Source: Marinobacter sp. Arc7-DN-1
GTDB taxonomy: Bacteria > Pseudomonadota > Gammaproteobacteria > Pseudomonadales > Oleiphilaceae
Length of the DNA: 64,000 bases
Direction of reading: 5' to 3'
Assembly: GCF_003441595.1 (NCBI RefSeq)
Contig: NZ_CP031848.1
Coordinates: 3,968,001 to 4,032,000, forward strand
The notes beneath the pieces are model-generated. The model ran no database searches. It saw nothing but the letters and a program-made list of their open reading frames with translations, and was not told the DNA's origin. A program made the translations under genes and the position numbers. Below are positions 1 to 8,701 of this stretch, one piece after another; positions within the stretch are counted from its first letter, which is position 1, and each line of letters begins with the position of its first letter.

Positions 1-2
1 TT

Positions 3-848
3 TCAGATGGTGAGATATACGGAACTCTGTGTTGTATTAAGTACTCTAGTGATCCGTCGTTGGAAACTCGCGACCCCTCATTGTTGACGTTTGTTGCCGA
101 TGTGATTGCGGATCGGGTCGAGTTTCATCGGAATATTCAAGAACATGATAATCAGATTCGCGACCGAATAGAGCGGCTGAGCTTAAGTAATGAGTTGACT
201 ATGCATTTTCAGCCGATTTGGTCTGTCACTGACTCTGCGATTTGTGGGTATGAGGCATTGGCCCGATTCAATACCGAGCCCTACCGCTCGCCGGATGTTT
301 GGTTCAAGGAAGCCAGTCAGGTTGGTTTGGGGGATTTTTTGGAGTCATTGGCAATTACTCGGGCATTAAGTCAATTGCCTAAGATTCCTGAGTTCTGCTT
401 TTTAAGTATAAATGCATCCCCGGATGCTATTTTATCTGGAGCTGTTGGGGAACTCTTGAATCGCCAAGATGCCCATAGGGTAATATTGGAAGTTACCGAA
501 CATTCGCAGATATTAAACTACCCCGCATTTCGAGATGCGGTTCAGTCGATTCGTAAAATCGGTGCGCGACTTGCGATCGACGATGCTGGTTCCGGGTATG
601 CTTCTTTGCAGCATGTTGTAGAGCTTGACGCGGACGTTATAAAGTTGGATCTCAACCTGATTCGGAACATACACTGTGACCGAAAGAAGCAGGCTCTTGC
701 AGCAGCCCTTGTTTCCTATGCGCGCCACGTAAAGGCACAAGTCGTTGCAGAAGGAGTAGAGACAAAGGCGGAGTTCGATGTGCTCAAGGAGCTTAAAATA
801 GATAAGGTACAAGGCTACTTTATTGGCAAACCCGCGGAATTGGCTTGA
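3..848 (+). CDS. GAF-EAL c-di-GMP phosphodiesterase (5' end cut off by window)
   Basis: The reading frame is open to the window edge, so the N-terminus is missing. The first ~38 visible residues read like the end of a GAF domain (YGTLCC followed by a LLTFVADVIADRVE helix). An EAL domain follows: the signature YEALAR lies near base 252, then LSINASP, EVTEH, IDDAGSGY, IKLD, VAEGVET and VQGYFIG. The metal-binding and catalytic positions of EAL phosphodiesterases all seem present, so it probably hydrolyses cyclic di-GMP to pGpG rather than being a degenerate sensor. No GGDEF is visible in the part shown. The gene is richer in A+T and in TTG/TTT/TTA codons than its right-hand neighbours. A TTG at 60 could be read as a start, but the conserved GAF residues before it argue against that. 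Confidence 0.85.
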   Translation, partial: SDGEIYGTLCCIKYSSDPSLETRDPSLLTFVADVIADRVEFHRNIQEHDNQIRDRIERLSLSNELTMHFQPIWSVTDSAICGYEALARFNTEPYRSPDVWFKEASQVGLGDFLESLAITRALSQLPKIPEFCFLSINASPDAILSGAVGELLNRQDAHRVILEVTEHSQILNYPAFRDAVQSIRKIGARLAIDDAGSGYASLQHVVELDADVIKLDLNLIRNIHCDRKKQALAAALVSYARHVKAQVVAEGVETKAEFDVLKELKIDKVQGYFIGKPAELA

Positions 849-965
849 TCGCTGAATTACTCCTAAATGTCGTCGGGCAGTGGCTCATCCGACTTCCGTC
901 CAGGGAGTTGAGCTACCTCCCAAACTAATTGCGATTCTCTTAATTTGAATTATTCACGGCCAGGT

Positions 966-2159
966 TCAGGCATCGTTCCCCGCCGCAACACCGGACGCCC
1001 AGGCCCACTGGAAATTGTGGCCGCCCAGATGGCCGGTGACATCCACCACCTCGCCGATGAAATACAGGCTTGGCCGCTCCAGAACCGCCATGGTTTTGGA
1101 GGAAAGCTGGCGGGTGTCCACACCTCCGAGAGTGACTTCCGCGGTCCGGTAGCCTTCGGTGCCGGCGGGTTTGATGGACCACCGATTCAGAATATCCGCT
1201 ACCTGTTCGATATCGCCGTTCTTGTAACCCTGCAAGGGGCCGGTCCAGCCCTGCAATTCGTTGAAGGCCTGGGCAAACCGTTTGGGCAGGTGCTGGGCCA
1301 GGTAGTGGCCAACCGTGGCTTGTGGCCGGGTTTTGCGCAGGTTGAGCAGATCGTCACTAATCTGGCAGGCCGGCAGAAGGTTAATGGCCAGGCTGTCGCC
1401 GGGCTCCCAGAAACTGGAGATCTGCAGCATCGCCGGGCCGCTGAGCCCGCGATGGGTTACCAGCATGGGTTCCCGGAAATGCTGGTCGTGGCATTGCACA
1501 TCGACAGGGCAACTGACACCCGACAAAGGCGCGAGCTGTTCTTTCAGCTCCGGCTGCAGGGTAAAGGGCACCAGGCCTGCGCGGGTGGGCAGTATTTCCA
1601 GGCCGAACTGCTCCGCCACCCGGTAACCAAACGCTGTGGCGCCCATGGTGGGAATCGACAATCCGCCGGTGGCGATCACAAGCGATTCGCAGGTGATCTC
1701 CCCGGATCCGATGCGCAGACGGTAGCCTGCGTCGGTTTCGGTAATGCGGTCGACCGCTGTCTTCATTCTCACTTCCGCCCCTGCCCACTCGCATTCGGTC
1801 AGCAGCATACTGAGGATGTCCTTGGCGCTGTCCTTGCAAAACAGCTGGCCGGGTGCTTTTTCCTCATGCTCAATGCCATGGCGGTCCACCAGTTCCAGAA
1901 AATCCTGCGGCGTATAGCGCTTGAGCGCGGAAATGCAGTAGTGAGGGTTGTCCGACAGGAAGTTGGCGGGCGTGCTGTTCAGGTTGGTGAAGTTGCAGCG
2001 CCCGCCGCCGGACATCAGGATTTTCTTGCCCGGCTTGTTGGCGTGGTCCAGCACCAGCACACGGCGACCCCGGTATCCCGCGGTGGCGGCACACATCAGA
2101 CCTGCGGCGCCGGCGCCGATGATGATTACGTCGTACTGTGATGTGGAACCTGCCGCCAT
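966..2159 (-). CDS. HI0933/YhiN-family FAD-dependent oxidoreductase
   Basis: A predicted flavoprotein of about 397 residues, the usual size for the HI0933/YhiN family. The N-terminus has a Rossmann dinucleotide-binding motif (VIIIGAGAAGL), then the family signature SGGGRCNFTN, and near the C-terminus GGV and GHLGGHNFQWAWASG, which close the FAD site. The substrate of this family is not well established, so only FAD-dependent oxidoreductase activity is supported. I take ATG at 2159; a TTG at 2171 in the same frame would add four residues and neither has a convincing Shine-Dalgarno. It lies 30 bases downstream of the PhzF-like gene on the same strand and is probably co-transcribed with it. It converges on the EAL gene. 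Confidence 0.85.
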   Translation of the reverse strand: MAAGSTSQYDVIIIGAGAAGLMCAATAGYRGRRVLVLDHANKPGKKILMSGGGRCNFTNLNSTPANFLSDNPHYCISALKRYTPQDFLELVDRHGIEHEEKAPGQLFCKDSAKDILSMLLTECEWAGAEVRMKTAVDRITETDAGYRLRIGSGEITCESLVIATGGLSIPTMGATAFGYRVAEQFGLEILPTRAGLVPFTLQPELKEQLAPLSGVSCPVDVQCHDQHFREPMLVTHRGLSGPAMLQISSFWEPGDSLAINLLPACQISDDLLNLRKTRPQATVGHYLAQHLPKRFAQAFNELQGWTGPLQGYKNGDIEQVADILNRWSIKPAGTEGYRTAEVTLGGVDTRQLSSKTMAVLERPSLYFIGEVVDVTGHLGGHNFQWAWASGVAAGNDA

Positions 2160-2201
2160 ACTGCCCGCCAATCGAAGGAAAGGGCGGGCAGTATACCAGT
2201 C

Positions 2202-3008
2202 TCAAGGCAGGTGGACGGAGCCTTCCAAATAGAAGGCCGCCTGGCCGGCGATGTCTACGCGGTCGCCTTTCAGCTCGCAGCGCAGCACACCGCCCCGGGC
2301 TGAAACCTGACGGGCCTCGAGCCGATTCTTTCCGAGTTTTTCAGCCCAGTAGGGCACCAGCACGCTGTGGATGGAGCCTGTGACTGGGTCTTCATCAATG
2401 CCTGCTCCGGGGGCAAAGTAACGGCTGACGAAATCGCAGTCTGTGCCTGGCGCGGTGATAATCAGACCCTGATTGCCCAGCTGTTTCAGTTTCCGGATAT
2501 CCGGTTGGGCAGCCTGAACCGCGGTTTCATCGTCCAGAACCACCATGTAATTGGTGTCGTTCGGAACATAAAACGCGGTTTCCGGTGCGCTTTCCAGAGC
2601 TTCCCGAATCAATGCCGGCGTTGGCTGTTTCTCGAAGGCCAGATTCGGGAAATCCAGCACCAGCCAGCCATCGTTGGCTTTCTTCACGGAGAGAGGGCCG
2701 CTCTTGGAGCGAAAACGGATCTGTTCCCGATCCCAGCCGAGCTTGTTGAAAATAACCCAGCCACTGGCCAGGGTGGCGTGGCCACACAGAGGTACCTCAA
2801 TGCCCGGGGTAAACCAGCGGATGTGGAAATCGGCCTCATCCTCTTCCGGCAGGCGCACGAAAAAGGCGGTTTCAGAGAGGTTGTTCTCCATTGCAAGCGA
2901 GAGCATGACGTTATCGGATAACCATTGCTCCAGCGGCATGACCGCCGCCGGGTTGCCACCGAAAATCTCACTGGTAAAGGCATCGACCTGATAGATGGGA
3001 TACGTCAT
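2202..3008 (-). CDS. PhzF-family isomerase/epimerase-like protein
   Basis: A 268-residue PhzF/YddE-like protein. The N-terminus MTYPIYQVDAFTSEIFGGNPA is the family hallmark; the Glu in NNLSETAFFV matches the proposed catalytic glutamate. RWFTPGIEVPLCGHATLA and the late DEDPVTGSIHS are the other conserved blocks of this diaminopimelate-epimerase-like fold. The family includes the phenazine isomerase PhzF, but no phenazine genes are nearby, so the substrate is unknown. The ATG at 3008 is preceded by AGGAG at good spacing; an in-frame upstream start near 3161 would add an unrelated tail. It is divergent from a MocR-type regulator, with palindromes in between that suggest control by it. Confidence 0.88.
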   Translation of the reverse strand: MTYPIYQVDAFTSEIFGGNPAAVMPLEQWLSDNVMLSLAMENNLSETAFFVRLPEEDEADFHIRWFTPGIEVPLCGHATLASGWVIFNKLGWDREQIRFRSKSGPLSVKKANDGWLVLDFPNLAFEKQPTPALIREALESAPETAFYVPNDTNYMVVLDDETAVQAAQPDIRKLKQLGNQGLIITAPGTDCDFVSRYFAPGAGIDEDPVTGSIHSVLVPYWAEKLGKNRLEARQVSARGGVLRCELKGDRVDIAGQAAFYLEGSVHLP

Positions 3009-3095
3009 GGCGTGTTCTCCTGATGATGTTGTTAAGACTGAGCAGAAAGGGCTTTCTGATTCTGTCCTCATTGTAGGGAATGAAATGACTGCCAT

Positions 3096-3189
3096 AACAG
3101 ATTCAGATAATCTGTTTTTGAACCGGTACAGAGTGGGTTTGACGATATCTGTCCCGGTCATATTGGAAGCTATCTGTACTGCACAGATA
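3096..3189. promoter_or_regulatory. Operator-like array of ACAGAT half-sites between phzF-like and MocR genes
   Basis: Two perfect inverted repeats stand in the divergent intergenic region. AACAGATT (3096-3103) and AATCTGTT (3109-3116) are separated by 5 bases. TATCTGT (3171-3177) and ACAGATA (3183-3189) are also separated by 5 bases. A further lone ATCTGT sits at 3147-3152. Known MocR regulators such as PdxR, GabR and TauR bind repeated half-sites in divergent promoters, so this is a reasonable operator candidate. That it binds the adjacent regulator is inference. Confidence 0.55.
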
Positions 3190-3251
3190 AGCTCCGGGTC
3201 TGGTGCAATAGATCAGTGACTTCCGATGGGCCCGTAGACGAGGGACTGGTA

Positions 3252-4667
3252 ATGGGCATTCTCTACAATCAGGTAGCGGATCAGCTTCAGGTGCTGATTC
3301 ATGAAGGTGTGTACCGGGACGGCGACCGGCTTCCGGGCGTGCGTGTGCTCAGCCGACAGTTTGGGGTGAGCATTTCGACCATCCTGCAGGCACACCAGAC
3401 CCTGGAGGCTCGGGGCTTTCTGCAGGCCCGGGAGCGTAGTGGCTACTTCGTGCGCCTGCCGGCGGTGGATGCACCCGAGCCGGTGATGCGCCGGCACCGG
3501 AGCCGCCCGGTACCTGTCAGTGCCCGTGAGATGACCCTGGATCTGTGTGCTGACGAGCAGAAGCGCATGGTGCCTCTGGCTACCGCCATTCCCCACCCGG
3601 ATTACCTGCCACTCCGGCAGATCCAGCAGAGCACCCTCTGGGCTGCGCGCAGAGGACTGGAAACCCTGGATTACGCCTTTCCCGGGAAGGAATCGTTTCG
3701 GCGGCAGATCGCCCAGCGAATGGCGACACTCGGGGTGCCGGTAACACCGGATGATGTCCTGGCCACCAATGGTGCCCAGGAGGCCATTATTCTGGCGCTC
3801 CGGGCGGTTACCCAGCCTGGCGATATCGTTGCGGTGGAGTCCCCATCGTTTCCGGGCATTCTTCAGGCCCTTGAGGTTGTCGGGCTGAAGGTTATTGAAA
3901 TTCCCACGCATCCCTCCGAGGGGTTGAGTCTTGAAGGATTACAGCTAGCTCTGGAGCAATGGCCCCTGAAGGCTTGCGTAGTGGTGACCAATCACAGCAA
4001 CCCCATGGGCGCGAGGATGTCGGACGAGCGCAAGAAGCAGTTAGTCTCCATGCTGGCGGCTGCCGCAGTGCCGCTGATCGAGGACGATATCTACGGGGAT
4101 CTACACCACTCCGGGGACCGGCCTCGACCAGCCAAGGCGTTTGATCGAACCGACAATGTGATTTACTGCAGCTCCTTTTCGAAAACCATTTCGCCCGGCC
4201 TGCGCCTTGGCTGGATGGTGCCCGGGCGCTACATGGCCAGTGCCCGGCAGCACAAGTATTTTGTGAACCTTGCTACGTCCTCCATTCCCCAGATGGCAGT
4301 GGCGCATTTTCTGGAGCAGGGCGGCTATGATCGTTATCTGCGATCAGCACGACAGCACTATCGTAAGTGTACCGAGCGGATGCGGACGGCAGTGGCAAGG
4401 GCTTTTCCAGAGGGTACAGCCGTGAGTCGTCCCCAGGGTGGATTTGTGCTCTGGGTTCAGTTGCCGGATGGTGTTTCCGGAGCGGAGGTCTACCAGCGAG
4501 CCAGGGCTGAAAATATCAACGTTGCGCCGGGGCTGATGTTTTCCACCGCCAACAAATACGAGAATTGCCTGCGGCTGAACAGCGCCAACCCCTGGAGTGA
4601 GCGTATTGAGCAGGCGGTTGGCAGGCTTGGTGTGCTGGCTCACGATGTGCTGGCCGCGGCGCGGTAG
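3252..4667 (+). CDS. MocR-family transcriptional regulator (GntR HTH fused to aminotransferase fold)
   Basis: A 471-residue chimera. Residues ~1-75 form a GntR winged helix-turn-helix (DRLPGVRVLSRQFGVS, then LEARGFLQARERSGYFV). Residues ~110-470 are a fold-type I aminotransferase domain with TNGAQEAI, VVTNHSNPMG, EDDIYGDL and the PLP-lysine motif SSFSK (Lys ~311). Regulators of this class bind PLP and sense a metabolite or amino acid, and often control the divergent gene, here the PhzF-like one. I chose ATG at 3252, with GAGGG just upstream; a GTG at 3216 is the alternative. It converges with the response-regulator gene, with only 6 bases between stop codons. Confidence 0.9.
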   Translation: MGILYNQVADQLQVLIHEGVYRDGDRLPGVRVLSRQFGVSISTILQAHQTLEARGFLQARERSGYFVRLPAVDAPEPVMRRHRSRPVPVSAREMTLDLCADEQKRMVPLATAIPHPDYLPLRQIQQSTLWAARRGLETLDYAFPGKESFRRQIAQRMATLGVPVTPDDVLATNGAQEAIILALRAVTQPGDIVAVESPSFPGILQALEVVGLKVIEIPTHPSEGLSLEGLQLALEQWPLKACVVVTNHSNPMGARMSDERKKQLVSMLAAAAVPLIEDDIYGDLHHSGDRPRPAKAFDRTDNVIYCSSFSKTISPGLRLGWMVPGRYMASARQHKYFVNLATSSIPQMAVAHFLEQGGYDRYLRSARQHYRKCTERMRTAVARAFPEGTAVSRPQGGFVLWVQLPDGVSGAEVYQRARAENINVAPGLMFSTANKYENCLRLNSANPWSERIEQAVGRLGVLAHDVLAAAR

Positions 4668-4673
4668 GACAAT

Positions 4674-5330
4674 TCAGCGCTTTTCGCCGCGCAGGTCCTT
4701 TGGGTCGAGCAGCCCGGCGGCAATAGCTGTGCCGGTGACATCCGGCAGGCGATCTGCACCGAGGCGCTTCATCACTCGCGCCCGGTAGAGATCAATAGTC
4801 TTTACACTGACATCCAGCTGGTCGGCGATTTCCCGGCTGGTGTAGCCTTTGGCCAGCGGCAGAAAAACGTCCCGCTCCCTTCGGGTGAGGGTGGCCAGCA
4901 GCGCCTCGGTTGCTTCGTCGCCCTGCGCCTGTGCGCCAGATTGCCGATGTTCCTGAAGGGCCTGTTGTACGCTGTCCAGCAGCAGCTGTTCATTGAAAGG
5001 CTTCTCGATAAAATCAAAGGCGCCCGATTTGAACGCCCTGACTACAATGGGCACGTCGGCATGGCCGGAAACGAAGATGATCGGCAGTTCCAGCCCCCGT
5101 TTCTGTAGCTCCTCCTGAACGTTCAGGCCACCGAGACCGGGCATCCGGACATCCAGAACCACGCAACCGGCTTTCTTGTTGCCTACAGCGTCCAGAAATT
5201 TTCGACCGTCGCTGTAGGCCTCGACCTTCAGGCCAACGGATTCCAGCAGCCACTGGGTGGATTCCAGCATGCCGGCGTCGTCGTCAACAACGTAGACGGT
5301 GGTGGCTTCCGGGGCAGAGTGATTACTCAT
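4674..5330 (-). CDS. FixJ-type response regulator (REC-LuxR HTH)
   Basis: A 218-residue response regulator. The receiver domain covers residues ~1-125 with the acidic pocket VVDDD, the phospho-acceptor in VVLDVRMPG (Asp60), SGHAD and the lysine of FIEKPF. A LuxR/FixJ DNA-binding domain covers ~150-215 (LTRRERDVFLPLAKGYTSREIADQLDVS, then KTIDLYRARVMKRL). It overlaps the 3' end of the kinase gene by 8 bases, so the two are translationally linked and almost certainly cognate partners. The pair faces the acyl-CoA ligase gene across an AT-rich spacer with palindromes, which makes that gene a likely target (inference). Confidence 0.92.
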   Translation of the reverse strand: MSNHSAPEATTVYVVDDDAGMLESTQWLLESVGLKVEAYSDGRKFLDAVGNKKAGCVVLDVRMPGLGGLNVQEELQKRGLELPIIFVSGHADVPIVVRAFKSGAFDFIEKPFNEQLLLDSVQQALQEHRQSGAQAQGDEATEALLATLTRRERDVFLPLAKGYTSREIADQLDVSVKTIDLYRARVMKRLGADRLPDVTGTAIAAGLLDPKDLRGEKR

Positions 5331-6825
5331 CAGGCTGGATCTCCGTGGTTGTGATTCTGTTCTTGTGGCTCTGACTGGCCGGGAACCGGCAGATCAGGGA
5401 CAGGCCTCCAGTTGCTGCCGGGCGGGCATCCAGGAAGCCTCCGAATCCCTCAATGATCGAGCGGCTCATGGACAGCCCAAGGCCCAGCCCCTGGGGCTTG
5501 CTGGTGTAAAACGGCTGAAACATCTGGCGGATGCCTTGCTCATCGAGGCCCGGCCCCTCATCGGTGACTTCAATCAGGGTTTCATTCTGATCGTTGACGC
5601 AGGTGGTTATGACGATCTGCGAAGGCGAGCCCGGCTTTCGTTCGCCACGGGCTTCGACCGTGGCTTCAATACCGTTGCGGATCAGATTGATCAGCACCTG
5701 TTCCAGCAGCACCGGATCGGCGGTGATTACCGGGGCGCAGCAGGCCAGTTTCTCGCGGATCTGCACGTTGTTCTTTTCGGCTTCCCACTGGCACAGGCGG
5801 GCGACGTTCCCGACGACATCGTTCAGGGCAAGCGGCGCGGTGCGCTTCTGGCCCTTGCGCAAAAAGGCTCGCAGGCGCTTGATCACTTCCGATGCGCGGT
5901 TGGCATGGTGGACAATCTTCTGCAGGCCGTCGTCCACGCGATCCAGGCATTCGGGGTTGGTTCGGGCGCTTTTAAGGTAACGCTGACTGGCGCAGGCGAA
6001 GTTCACGATGGTGGCCAGGGGCTGGTTCATCTCATGGGCAATGCTGGAGGCCAGCTCCCCGAGGGTGGCGAGCCTGGCGGTATGGGCGAGTTCGTCGGCC
6101 AGTCGGCGGTTGTTTTCTTCGGATTCCACCCGGGCGGTAATATCCCGGGAGACGCTGATTACCTCGATGACGGCGCCGGTGTAGGTTTCCCGGATGGCCC
6201 GGCTGGCGATTTCGAACCAGCGTCTGGTGCCATCCCGATGAATGATTTCCAGGGTCATGGTGGCGTAGCCGTCGTCCCGGAGTAAGTTGCGGGTTTCGGC
6301 CAGTTGCTGGGCCACATTGTTGCCCCGGAAGACCTCCTCGAGCGGTTTGCCCCGAAGCTCTTCCGGCCAGTAACCCAACAACCGCCAGGAAGCGGGTGTG
6401 GCATCGATAAAGCGTCCGTCCGGGGCGTGGCGGGAAATGAGATCGGTGGTGTTTTCGGTGATCAGCCGGTAAAGGCGGTTGGATCGGGTTGCCTCTTCCT
6501 GGGTAAGGACATCTTCCGTGGCGTCTCTTGCCCGCGCCAGAACCCGGGCTGTTCCGGAGTCGGGAATGAAGGTCCACATGAGGATGGTTCCGGGAATCCG
6601 GGCTTCCACATTTTCAATGGCCCGACCCTGTTCAAGGGAGGATTTGGCCAGTGCCTGAATGTTGATTGGCAGGAGCCTGGAGGGCGAAGCCAGACCGGCA
6701 ACCTGGCACAGATCCCGGCTCGCCCGGTTCCCCTTGAGGACGGCGCCCGCCGCATCCAGGAGCAATCCGGGTTGCGGGTCGGCGTCGTGCAAACTAAATA
6801 CACTGGGAGGGGAAGAATCGTTCAT
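5323..6825 (-). CDS. FixL-like PAS sensor histidine kinase
   Basis: A 500-residue cytoplasmic-looking kinase with no clear membrane segments. Order: a divergent PAS-like region (~15-105), a clearer PAS domain (~115-235; ENTTDLISRHAPDGRF, GYWPEEL, RDITAR), HisKA with the phospho-acceptor in SSIAHEMNQPL (His264), and HATPase_c with NLIRNGIEA (N box), DEGPGL (G1) and GLGLGLSMSRSI (G2). I do not see the haem-binding histidine context of true FixL strongly enough to claim oxygen sensing. It is the upstream gene of the kinase-regulator pair. The start codon has no strong Shine-Dalgarno. Confidence 0.9.
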   Translation of the reverse strand: MNDSSPPSVFSLHDADPQPGLLLDAAGAVLKGNRASRDLCQVAGLASPSRLLPINIQALAKSSLEQGRAIENVEARIPGTILMWTFIPDSGTARVLARARDATEDVLTQEEATRSNRLYRLITENTTDLISRHAPDGRFIDATPASWRLLGYWPEELRGKPLEEVFRGNNVAQQLAETRNLLRDDGYATMTLEIIHRDGTRRWFEIASRAIRETYTGAVIEVISVSRDITARVESEENNRRLADELAHTARLATLGELASSIAHEMNQPLATIVNFACASQRYLKSARTNPECLDRVDDGLQKIVHHANRASEVIKRLRAFLRKGQKRTAPLALNDVVGNVARLCQWEAEKNNVQIREKLACCAPVITADPVLLEQVLINLIRNGIEATVEARGERKPGSPSQIVITTCVNDQNETLIEVTDEGPGLDEQGIRQMFQPFYTSKPQGLGLGLSMSRSIIEGFGGFLDARPAATGGLSLICRFPASQSHKNRITTTEIQPDE

Positions 6826-6840
6826 GGCTCATAGAATATA

Positions 6841-6896
6841 GTATTATCACTATAATACATTGGTGTAATTTCTAGTATTTATTATATCAAATACTA
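6841..6896. promoter_or_regulatory. AT-rich palindromes between divergent kinase and acyl-CoA ligase genes
   Basis: Two inverted repeats lie in a very AT-rich spacer: GTATTAT (6841-6847) with ATAATAC (6852-6858), and TAGTATTT (6873-6880) with AAATACTA (6889-6896). Both share a GTATT/AATAC core. They sit where a FixJ-like regulator or RNA polymerase would bind to control either gene. No clear sigma-70 hexamer pair could be chosen with confidence. Confidence 0.45.
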
Positions 6897-6977
6897 TTTT
6901 GCTAACCCGAAGTATAGCTAGTTTAGCGATATTCCTGAATACGCCATAAGAACAACAGCACTCAAGAGGACCACACA

Positions 6978-8606
6978 ATGACCTCGATATTTGACCAGGG
7001 CCTAGCGCCCGTTGATGCCAACTACGCCGTTCAATCCCCCATCGATTTTATCGAACGCACCGCTACTGTTTACCCGGAGTATCCCGCGGTTATTCACGGG
7101 GCGATCCGTTACAACTGGGCGCAGACCTATGATCGCTGCCGGCGCCTGGCGTCTGCCCTGAAAGGCCGCGGTATCGGCCCTGGTGATACCGTTGCGGTGA
7201 TGCTGCCAAATATTCCGGCGATGGTGGAATCCCACTTCGGGGTGCCCATGATCGGTGCGGTGCTTAATACCCTGAACGTGCGCCTGGACGCCGAGGCGAT
7301 TGCCTTCATGCTGGAGCACGGTGAGGCCAGGGTGGTCATTGCAGACCGTGAGTTCGGTGAAGTTATCAGGGACGCCGTGAGCCGGCTGGACACCAGGCCC
7401 CTGGTGATAGATGTGGACGATCCCGAGTATGGCGAGGGTGTTCAGGTCAGCGATCTCGATTACGAGGCCTTCCTGCAGGAAGGGGATCCGGCGTTCCAGT
7501 GGAGCTTTCCGGAGAACGAGTGGGATGCGATTTCCCTGAACTACACCTCAGGCACTACCGGCAACCCGAAAGGTGTGGTCTATCACCATCGCGGTGCTTA
7601 CCTGAATGCCATTGGTAACCAGGCCGTGTGGTCCATGGACATGCACCCGGTGTACCTCTGGACCCTGCCGATGTTCCACTGCAACGGCTGGTGTTTCCCC
7701 TGGACCATCACCGCCATGGCCGGTACCCACGTGTGCCTGCGCCGGGTTGATCCGGAAAAGATTCTGCAGCTGATCCGCGATCACCAGGTCACCCACATGT
7801 GTGGTGCGCCGATTGTGCTCAATGCCCTGCTGAACGTGCCGGAATCCGCCAAGGCGGGGATCGATCACGAAGTGAAGTCCATGACCGCCGGCGCGGCGCC
7901 CCCCGCCCAGGTGATCGGGGCCATCGAGGAGATGGGCATTCAGGTGACTCACGTCTACGGCCTGACCGAAGTCTACGGCCCGGTGACCGTCTGTGCCTGG
8001 AAATCCGAATGGGATAAACTGCCCCTGCACGACCGTGCCCGGAAAAAGGCCCGCCAGGGCGTTCGTTACCATACCCTGGCCGGTACCTTGGTTGGCGACC
8101 CGAACTCCATGGAGCCGGTGCCCAAAGACGGCAAGACCATCGGTGAAATCTTCCTGCGCGGCAACACCGTGATGAAAGGTTACCTGAAGAACCCGAAGGC
8201 CACCGAAGAGGCGTTCCGCGGTGGCTGGTTCCACACCGGTGATCTGGCGGTGTGGCACGAAGACGGCTACATGGAGATCAAGGACCGGCTCAAGGACATC
8301 ATCATCTCCGGTGGCGAGAACATTTCCACCATTGAGGTGGAAGATACCCTCTACCGGCACCCGGCCGTTCTGGAGGCTGCCGTGGTCGCCCGGCCAGACG
8401 AGAAGTGGGGTGAAACCCCCTGCGCCTTTATTACCCTCAAGCCGGAGGCCGGACAAGTGAGTGAGGAAGACATCATCAGCTTCTGTCGCGAGCATCTGGC
8501 CCGGTTCAAGGTGCCCAAAACCATCGTCTTCTCGGAGCTGCCCAAGACGTCCACCGGCAAGATCCAGAAGTTCGTGCTGAGGGACCAGGCCAAAGAACTG
8601 GACTGA
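6978..8606 (+). CDS. AMP-forming acyl-CoA synthetase (AlkK/DmdB-like)
   Basis: A 542-residue ANL-superfamily ligase. It has the P-loop YTSGTTGNPKGVVYHH (residues ~189-204), the adenylate motif YGLTEVYG, WFHTGDLAVWHEDGYMEIKDRLKDIIISGGENIS and the C-terminal catalytic lysine context KTSTGKIQKF. It should activate a carboxylic acid with ATP and CoA to the acyl-CoA. The sequence is closest in style to medium-chain acyl-CoA ligases (AlkK) and methylmercaptopropionate-CoA ligases (DmdB); the sequence alone does not fix the substrate. A Shine-Dalgarno-like AGAGGA precedes the ATG. It is divergent from a PAS kinase/FixJ pair and followed by a permease on the same strand, suggesting a sensed, imported and activated acid. 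Confidence 0.9.
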   Translation: MTSIFDQGLAPVDANYAVQSPIDFIERTATVYPEYPAVIHGAIRYNWAQTYDRCRRLASALKGRGIGPGDTVAVMLPNIPAMVESHFGVPMIGAVLNTLNVRLDAEAIAFMLEHGEARVVIADREFGEVIRDAVSRLDTRPLVIDVDDPEYGEGVQVSDLDYEAFLQEGDPAFQWSFPENEWDAISLNYTSGTTGNPKGVVYHHRGAYLNAIGNQAVWSMDMHPVYLWTLPMFHCNGWCFPWTITAMAGTHVCLRRVDPEKILQLIRDHQVTHMCGAPIVLNALLNVPESAKAGIDHEVKSMTAGAAPPAQVIGAIEEMGIQVTHVYGLTEVYGPVTVCAWKSEWDKLPLHDRARKKARQGVRYHTLAGTLVGDPNSMEPVPKDGKTIGEIFLRGNTVMKGYLKNPKATEEAFRGGWFHTGDLAVWHEDGYMEIKDRLKDIIISGGENISTIEVEDTLYRHPAVLEAAVVARPDEKWGETPCAFITLKPEAGQVSEEDIISFCREHLARFKVPKTIVFSELPKTSTGKIQKFVLRDQAKELD

Positions 8607-8616
8607 GCCCCTTAAC

Positions 8617-8639
8617 GGCTGCGCCGGCCCGGCGCAGCC
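8617..8639 (+). other. GC-rich hairpin after the acyl-CoA ligase
   Basis: GGCTGCGCC and GGCGCAGCC form a perfect 9-bp stem with a 5-base loop, 10 bases after the ligase stop codon. No T-tract follows, so it is more likely an mRNA-stabilising or partial-termination hairpin than a classic intrinsic terminator. Confidence 0.5.
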
Positions 8640-8701
8640 GATGTTAACCAGAAAAACAACGCTGTCAGGCACACGCACCGCGTGAGCCCGGAGACCTTTT
8701 T

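Noticed and set aside
945..2141. A 398-codon open frame on the plus strand
   Set aside because: It is antisense to the HI0933-type flavoprotein gene, whose motifs are clear. The amino-acid pattern is low in motif content and typical of GC-rich shadow frames.
3216..3251. A longer MocR protein from GTG 3216
   Set aside because: The ATG at 3252 has a better ribosome-binding site and fits the usual GntR-domain start; the extension is not conserved-looking.
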